A stretch of DNA of 19,983 nt from Acidobacteriaceae bacterium (GTDB lineage Bacteria > Acidobacteriota > Terriglobia > Terriglobales > Acidobacteriaceae). The notes under the pieces are model-generated. The model ran no database searches and was not told the DNA's origin. It saw only the letters and a list, made by a program, of their open reading frames with translations. Numbering within the stretch: position 1 is the stretch's first letter; every line of letters begins with the position of its first letter. The stretch covers positions 1-19,983 of the forward strand of contig PLST01000306.1 of the NCBI GenBank assembly GCA_003164255.1, in the 5' to 3' direction. Below, piece after piece: positions 15,253 through 19,983 of this stretch. Both the position numbers and the translations under genes were made by a program.

Positions 15253-16832
15253 GAGCGAAGGCCAGTGTTTCCATCGCATGTTTCAGCGCTTTGTGTCTTG
15301 CCCTCAGCGCCGTGCAGGATTTGCGGGCGCAGTCTCCGGCGGGCGGAGCGTCCTTTCAGGATTCATCCAATGAACTTTCAGTAGCGGTAGGCAAGACGGT
15401 TCTGGTGGATTGCGTGCGGCCGACGACGCGGGTCGCCATCGGCCTTGGCGGTGTGGCCGAGGCCACGGCAATCAGCCCAACTGAAATTATGGTGAACGGC
15501 AAGTTAGCCGGAGAAACGAGCCTGATCATCTGGGATGACCGCGGCGGCCGGCAGTTTTTCAATGTGACGGTGAGAGCCAGCGCAGCGGCATTGGACAGCA
15601 GCATGGAGGCAGTTCGCCGAGAACTCAGCACCGAGCTTCCCGGACAAGCCGTGAAAGTCTCCACTGAAAATGGAGTGGTTTATCTGCGTGGCGCGGTGAA
15701 GGACATGATCAGTGTGTCGCGCGCAGTCCAGATCGCCTCAACGGCAGGCAAGGTGGTGAATCTGCTGAACGTGGATACGCCCGCCGCGAAGCCGGAGATA
15801 CTGCTCAAAGTGAAGTTTGCGAGCGTGGACCGCAACAAAGCGAAGAACTTGGGCATCAACCTGTTCAATCTCGGACTGGGCAATGCGGTCGGCGGTATTT
15901 CAACGGGGCAGTTTTCACCGCCGTTTGTTGCTCAAGGCACCGGCACGTTCTCGGGCGATGGCAATGGCGCCACCGTTACGAATGAGGAGAACTTTACCGC
16001 ATTTTTCCCGGGACTGAATGCCGGAGTGACGATTGCTGCGCTGCAGACTCAGGGCATCTCAGAGGTGCTGGCAGAACCGAACATTGTGGCAATGGATGGG
16101 AAGGAAGCCAGCTTTCTGGCCGGCGGCGAATATCCTTATCCGACCGTGCAAGGGACCACGAACGGTTCCGGGGCGATCACGATCATGTTCAAAGAGTACG
16201 GCGTTCGGCTCAACTTCATACCGACAATCATGCCCAACGGAAACATCCGGCTGCAGGTTGCGCCGGAAGTGAGCGCACTCGACTTCGGTGATGCGGTTGA
16301 AGTTTCAGGATTCCAGGTGCCAGCGATCACTACCCGGAAGGTGAATACCGAGGTTGAGTTGGGTGACGGTGAGACCTTTGTGATTGGCGGATTGCTCGAC
16401 AACCGCGAGACGGAGACCTTTGAAAAAATTCCCTTTCTTGGTGACATTCCGATTCTGGGCAAGTTCTTTCAATCGAAGGCAACGAACCGCACCAACACTG
16501 AGCTGATCGTGCTGGTGACACCCGAGATCGTGGCACCGATAGCCGCCAGCGCAGCGGTACCCGCCCTGAAGTATCCAGCCAAATTCCTGCCGCAAAACTC
16601 CAATATTCCGATGAACACGCCAGACGTCAAAACGGCAGCCAACACGCCGGGAGCGGCGCCCGCATCGATCCCCGTCGAGAAGATGGTCGACAGCATGAAG
16701 CCTGAAAGGCCGTTGGTGGTCGAAAGCTCATCAGGCCAGTTTGGCGGAGGCTCAACTTCACAGCCTGGCACAGGCGGTGGTCCAGGCATGCCTGCGGCAT
16801 CTTCGTCGGGTATATCGGGTAACGGTCCTTAA
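15249..16832 (+). CDS. cpaC: Tad pilus outer-membrane secretin (CpaC/RcpA)
   Basis: A 527-residue secretin that forms the outer-membrane channel for the Flp pilus. A signal peptide (about 1-27, cleavage near LRA-QS) is followed by the pilus-formation N-terminal domain (about 41-109), a BON-like domain (about 112-178, including ENGVVYLRGAVKDM), and the secretin domain (about 183-430) with VEVLAEPNIV-type, LNFIPTI and GGLLDNRETETFEKIPFLGDIPILGKFF-type signatures. The tail from about 435 is Pro/Ser/Gly/Thr-rich and low in complexity, likely disordered. The GTG start at 15249 overlaps the cpaB stop and gives a clean signal peptide. No separate pilotin gene is seen. Confidence 0.95.
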   Translation: MRAKASVSIACFSALCLALSAVQDLRAQSPAGGASFQDSSNELSVAVGKTVLVDCVRPTTRVAIGLGGVAEATAISPTEIMVNGKLAGETSLIIWDDRGGRQFFNVTVRASAAALDSSMEAVRRELSTELPGQAVKVSTENGVVYLRGAVKDMISVSRAVQIASTAGKVVNLLNVDTPAAKPEILLKVKFASVDRNKAKNLGINLFNLGLGNAVGGISTGQFSPPFVAQGTGTFSGDGNGATVTNEENFTAFFPGLNAGVTIAALQTQGISEVLAEPNIVAMDGKEASFLAGGEYPYPTVQGTTNGSGAITIMFKEYGVRLNFIPTIMPNGNIRLQVAPEVSALDFGDAVEVSGFQVPAITTRKVNTEVELGDGETFVIGGLLDNRETETFEKIPFLGDIPILGKFFQSKATNRTNTELIVLVTPEIVAPIAASAAVPALKYPAKFLPQNSNIPMNTPDVKTAANTPGAAPASIPVEKMVDSMKPERPLVVESSSGQFGGGSTSQPGTGGGPGMPAASSSGISGNGP

Positions 16833-16850
16833 GCCAAGGGACCAACCCGA

Positions 16851-16875
16851 CGGGATATAGGTATACAGGATCCCG
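16851..16875 (+). other. Small hairpin over the DUF192 ribosome binding site
   Basis: CGGGAT (16851-16856) and ATCCCG (16870-16875) can pair around a 13-base loop. The right arm touches the GGGAGG that serves as the Shine-Dalgarno sequence of the gene at 16888, so folding could reduce its translation. A six-base stem may also be chance. Confidence 0.25.
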
Positions 16876-16887
16876 GGAGGCAAAGGA

Positions 16888-17304
16888 ATGAACCCCTTCA
16901 GCGGGCTGCTCAAGGGCAAGTCCAATCCGGGTTCGCCTTTAGCGCCGGAAAAGCGGCTACTGGTTACGAATACGTCGCGGTCTACCGTGCTTGCCACGCG
17001 TCTCGAGGTTGCCGACAGTGGACCGAAGCGCAACATGGGGCTGCTTGGTCGTGACGGGTTGGCTCCGGGCGAAGGTTTGTGGATCGTTCCCTGCGAGTCG
17101 GTCCATACCTTTTTTATGCGCTTCCCGATCGACCTTGTGTATTTGGATCGCAAAAACACGGTCAAGAAGGTTAGGCATGCCGTAGGCGCATGGCGGCTTT
17201 CTGCGTGCCTTTCAGCACATTCCATCCTTGAGCTTCCTGCAGGAACCATCCGCAACACGCAGACCCAGCCCGGAGATACGTTGGACATTTCGGCGGCCGA
17301 CTAG
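16888..17304 (+). CDS. DUF192 (UPF0127) family protein
   Basis: A 138-residue DUF192 protein with the family motifs: RNMGLLGR at 48-55, GEGLWIVPC at 61-69, SVHTFFMRFPIDLVYLD at 71-87, and NTQTQPGDTLDI near the C-terminus. There is no signal peptide, although many family members are exported, so this form looks cytoplasmic. Biochemical function of the family is not established. GGAGG at 16876-16880 lies seven bases before the start. It follows the secretin gene closely and is related to the DUF192-like half of the PilZ fusion at 9246-10301, so DUF192 domains occur in both halves of this Tad locus, which hints at a pilus-linked role. Confidence 0.9.
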   Translation: MNPFSGLLKGKSNPGSPLAPEKRLLVTNTSRSTVLATRLEVADSGPKRNMGLLGRDGLAPGEGLWIVPCESVHTFFMRFPIDLVYLDRKNTVKKVRHAVGAWRLSACLSAHSILELPAGTIRNTQTQPGDTLDISAAD

Positions 17305-17395
17305 ACTTCACATTTCCTCGGGTAGGATGCCGGACTGCAATTGACCGCTAAACCCTCAATCAGATGCTCGCAGAGAAGAGAGCGGGAGACTCACG

Positions 17396-18709
17396 ATGAC
17401 AAAAGCGCGACTCGATGGGCTGTATCTTCTGCTCTTGGGAAGCGTGATATTTGTCCTGCTGGGCATGATTGTGGAAAGCTCCGCTGTCGTCACCACGGTG
17501 GATTACAAAGTCGTCTACTATTCCGCGCGATGCCTGATTCGACATATTGATCCCTACCAGGAAAACGAGGTCTTGCGCGTCTATCAAGCGGAGAGCGCCG
17601 ATCGCCCATTGGAAAGCGAGAAGGTTCGACAAATTGTCTCGCGGTATATGTACCTGCCGACAGCATTTGCCGTCACGGTTCCCTTCGCGCTACTGCCGTG
17701 GGGGCCAGCGCACATACTTTGGCTAACGCTAACGATTGGGAGTGTCATCGTTGCCTCGTTTCTGATCTGGAATGTGGGGGCAGATTTTGCGCCCATTGTC
17801 TCTGGAATTCTGATTGGTTTCTTTCTAGCCAATAGCGAAGTGCTCGTAGTTCTTTGCAACCCGGCCGGAATTGCGGTGAGCCTGTGCGTGGTGGCCGCGT
17901 GGTGCTTTATTCGGGAGCGGTTTGTCCCGGCCGGCATCTTGTGTCTCGCGGTGAGCCTTGCAGTCAAGCCGCAGGACGCGGGACTGGTCTGGCTCTATTT
18001 CCTGTTGGCGGGCGGAGTTTACCGAAAACGCGCACTGCAAACCCTTCTCGCGACGCTTGTCCTGGGTCTGCCGGGAATCCTGTGGGTCTGGACCGTAGCA
18101 CCAAATTGGCTGCAGGAATGGCGCTCGAACATACTGGCGTTTTCTGTACATGGCGGGATAAATGATCCGGGCCCCGCCTCATCGGGCGGCCACGGCCTCG
18201 GTATGCTGGTAAACCTGCAAGCTGTCCTCAGCGTTTTTCGAGATGATCCGCACTTCTATAATCCGGTCAGCTATCTCATATGTGTTCCACTTCTTCTTCT
18301 GTGGTTGATTGTTACTCTGCGGTCACGACCCTCGCCCGCAAAAGCATGGATCGGGCTTGCGGCAATTGCGGCTCTTTCCATGCTGCCTGTCTATCACCAT
18401 CTTTATGACTCCAAGATTCTGCTGCTTACGGTTCCTGCATGCGCCATGCTTTGGGCCGAGGGGGGCTTGATCGGGCGGCTCGCGCTCCTGGTGACTGCCG
18501 CAGGTTTCGTATTGAACGGAGATGTTACATGGGCGATTGTCCTTGGTCTCATCGGTAGGCTGCACATGCCCCCGCCGGGACTGTCTGAACAGTTGTTGAT
18601 TGCCGTGCAGGTCTTTCCAGCCCCACTCATCCTGCTAGTCATTGGCGTTTTTTATCTGTGGGTTTATGCGCGGCGCAGTTCTGAGGCAGTGGCAGTGCAA
18701 CTGCAGTAG
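17396..18709 (+). CDS. Polytopic glycosyltransferase, GT87/DUF2029-like
   Basis: A 437-residue membrane protein with around ten hydrophobic helices. The first periplasmic loop holds a conserved-looking acidic motif, VDYKVVYYSARCLIRHIDPYQ, typical of GT87/DUF2029 polyprenyl-phosphate-dependent sugar transferases, followed by YLPTAFAVTVPFALLPWGPAHILW. GT87 members such as PimE transfer mannose outside the membrane; the donor and acceptor here are unknown. GGGAG precedes the start. The gene is 91 bases after the DUF192 gene, so it may be a separate unit. It could modify an envelope glycan or a pilus component, but position is the only hint. GC is slightly lower and codon use more mixed than in the pilus genes. 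Confidence 0.75.
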   Translation: MTKARLDGLYLLLLGSVIFVLLGMIVESSAVVTTVDYKVVYYSARCLIRHIDPYQENEVLRVYQAESADRPLESEKVRQIVSRYMYLPTAFAVTVPFALLPWGPAHILWLTLTIGSVIVASFLIWNVGADFAPIVSGILIGFFLANSEVLVVLCNPAGIAVSLCVVAAWCFIRERFVPAGILCLAVSLAVKPQDAGLVWLYFLLAGGVYRKRALQTLLATLVLGLPGILWVWTVAPNWLQEWRSNILAFSVHGGINDPGPASSGGHGLGMLVNLQAVLSVFRDDPHFYNPVSYLICVPLLLLWLIVTLRSRPSPAKAWIGLAAIAALSMLPVYHHLYDSKILLLTVPACAMLWAEGGLIGRLALLVTAAGFVLNGDVTWAIVLGLIGRLHMPPPGLSEQLLIAVQVFPAPLILLVIGVFYLWVYARRSSEAVAVQLQ

Positions 18710-18902
18710 GGGTGCAATGGCTGGTTTCACAGGTCGCAAAAAAGGGCAGGATCGAAAGAAGGCTCTGAAAAAGCATCATTCATTGGCTAAGTCCCGCTTT
18801 CAATTCCAGTCAATTGCGCTACTACTGAAGTCGTGCCCTGACACTCAATCCGGCCCATGGTGATTTTCCACCGTCTGTTTACTCTCAAGTGAGCAGCTTT
18901 TA
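18710..18902. other. Convergent intergenic region
   Basis: This lies between the stop codons of the GT87-like gene and the minus-strand PAP2 gene. I see no clear hairpin terminator. A 48-codon frame at 18717-18863 begins after AGGGG, with basic residues early, but it has no family features and is not called. Confidence 0.4.
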
Positions 18903-19904
18903 TCAGGCAAGCACAATCGCAGGCTCGGGCGCGGGAACGGCGAGAACGCGCCACTCACTAATTAATGAGACAATCGCCATCCCCACTGTGAGCAGGGCAA
19001 ACGATCGCAGCAGCGAGGGGTGGGCGATCAGAAATCCGTAGGCAAATCGAATAGTGAGCGACCAGGAGAGAACAACTCCCAGGTAGAGGAATGCAATGCG
19101 ATATTTGCCGAACCCAACGTTCGCCGCAAAGCAACCGAAAGCAAGCCCAGCCACAAGGTCAATCACGTAATGCTCGCCTGTTGAAAGCGTGGCCATTCCG
19201 GTGGCCGCAAGATACGAAAGAGCTACGGCACGCCATAGCTTGCCGGGGGCAAAGAGTACGAATACAAATGCAGTGGCGATGTGGAGGGAGGGGAAGGCAT
19301 TCGGCATCGATGCCAGGCGCATGATGCCTGCCTGAACCTGCTGGGGATGGAGCCACTGGGCGTCAAATGCATAGGCAGGTCCACATGCGGGCAGCACCGC
19401 GTACAGCAGAGGACCGGCGACCAGTTCGCCGACATAGGCCATGACCACCGAGCCGCGCAACTTCCGGTGACGCGTGACGAGGAACCAGCAGATCATCATC
19501 GGAACCATGAATTGATACACGACGATGAGCGGAATGCGCCAAGCGCCCTGCAAGGGCGCCGCGAGCGCAGCAGTCGAAACACCGAGAGTCTGATCGATCA
19601 CGAAGAGGATGTGGTCATACTTCCAGGGAAGCAGGCCGCCTTCCTTACCCATAAAGACGTTGAGCAGAGAGCCGAAGAAGAGATTAAGAATGAGCGCGAA
19701 GACTAGCAACGGCCGGGTCTTGTCTTTCTGGTCCAAAAGCATCCATATCAAGGACAGGAAGAGCGCCAGGGCTCCAAAGATGGCGGGATTCAGCAAAAGG
19801 GCGATCAGGCGCATGTTGTTTTCCAGCCGAACAGTTCCCGGCATTGTCGTGCGCCACTTTCCAGTATCAGTGGCGTTCGAGAGGCCGCGCAAGAGCTGTC
19901 GCAC
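18903..19904 (-). CDS. PAP2-type membrane phosphatase/transferase
   Basis: A polytopic protein with the PAP2 (inositolphosphotransferase-like) motif set: LPACGPAYAF at 171-180, NAFPSLHIATAF around the PSLH at 205-208, and STGEHYVIDLVAG at 241-253 with catalytic-type H245 and D249. About seven hydrophobic helices surround these. Such enzymes act on lipid phosphates or transfer head groups in the membrane; the substrate here cannot be read from sequence. The start is uncertain. The frame opens with GTG at 19904 (333 residues), but ATG at 19844 or 19814 (MRLIALLLNP) would begin just before the first helix; no site has a strong ribosome binding sequence. The gene is divergent from a possible start at 19961. 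Confidence 0.85.
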   Translation of the reverse strand: MRQLLRGLSNATDTGKWRTTMPGTVRLENNMRLIALLLNPAIFGALALFLSLIWMLLDQKDKTRPLLVFALILNLFFGSLLNVFMGKEGGLLPWKYDHILFVIDQTLGVSTAALAAPLQGAWRIPLIVVYQFMVPMMICWFLVTRHRKLRGSVVMAYVGELVAGPLLYAVLPACGPAYAFDAQWLHPQQVQAGIMRLASMPNAFPSLHIATAFVFVLFAPGKLWRAVALSYLAATGMATLSTGEHYVIDLVAGLAFGCFAANVGFGKYRIAFLYLGVVLSWSLTIRFAYGFLIAHPSLLRSFALLTVGMAIVSLISEWRVLAVPAPEPAIVLA

Positions 19905-19960
19905 ACCAGCAGAAGCTCCGACGGTGTACGGCTAAGCTCCGTAGAAACCGGGGAACGACA

Positions 19961-19983
19961 ATGCCGGTAGAATTGCCAGTCTA
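19961..19983 (+). CDS. Possible gene start cut by the window end
   Basis: ATG at 19961 follows CGGGGAA at five bases and stays open to the window end (seven full codons, MPVELPV). It is divergent from the PAP2 gene. Too little is present to say more. Confidence 0.25.

Noticed and set aside
18717..18863. 48-codon basic frame after the GT87-like gene
   Set aside because: No recognisable domain and no second copy or supporting context; it may be chance.
1..19983. CRISPR arrays, insertion sequences, tRNA or rRNA genes
   Set aside because: No spaced repeats, transposase genes or RNA gene structure were seen on reading both strands.

Overview
The window is a GC-rich bacterial chromosome segment dominated by a Tad (tight adherence, type IVc/Flp) pilus locus. 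The mix of genes suggests an acidobacterium of the Terriglobia type: a Tad locus carrying DUF192 proteins, a sigma-54 activator, a TonB-like protein with a long Pro/Ala/Ser linker, a GT87 membrane glycosyltransferase and a PAP2_3 phosphatase. That assignment is inference from gene style; there is no rRNA gene here to anchor it.

Layout. (1) 1-446 holds no convincing gene. 447-1385 (+) is an unrecognised secreted/membrane-anchored protein; a bidirectional hairpin terminator (1425-1453) separates it from the convergent 1473-2885 (-), an NtrC-type sigma-54 activator. (2) 2886-3596 is a 0.7-kb non-coding control region. It ends in a good sigma-54 promoter candidate (-24/-12 at 3539-3554) just before the pilus operon. 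(3) 3597-12614 (+) reads as one long operon: prepilin peptidase cpaA/tadV, cpaE/tadZ, cpaF/tadA ATPase, tadB, tadC, two 31-aa paralogous microproteins, a DUF192-PilZ fusion, a TadE-like pseudopilin and a TadG-like vWA protein. (4) A TonB-like gene (12681-14111) lies on the opposite strand. (5) 14416-17304 (+) holds the outer-membrane half: cpaB/rcpC, the cpaC/rcpA secretin and a stand-alone DUF192 protein. (6) 17396-18709 (+) is a GT87-type glycosyltransferase and 18903-19904 (-) a PAP2-type lipid phosphatase or transferase; a possible gene start lies at 19961.

How it fits together. The activator probably drives the pilus operon from the sigma-54 promoter beside it. CpaF powers assembly on the TadB/TadC platform, CpaE localises it, CpaA processes prepilins, and CpaB/CpaC form the periplasmic and outer-membrane conduit. 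The PilZ fusion, with both c-di-GMP-binding motifs intact, suggests second-messenger control. No canonical Flp pilin gene is visible.

The most novel candidate is the twin microprotein pair (8695-8790 and 8963-9058). They are near-identical single-helix membrane peptides kept alike despite many silent differences, separated by structured spacers, and placed between tadC and the DUF192-PilZ gene.
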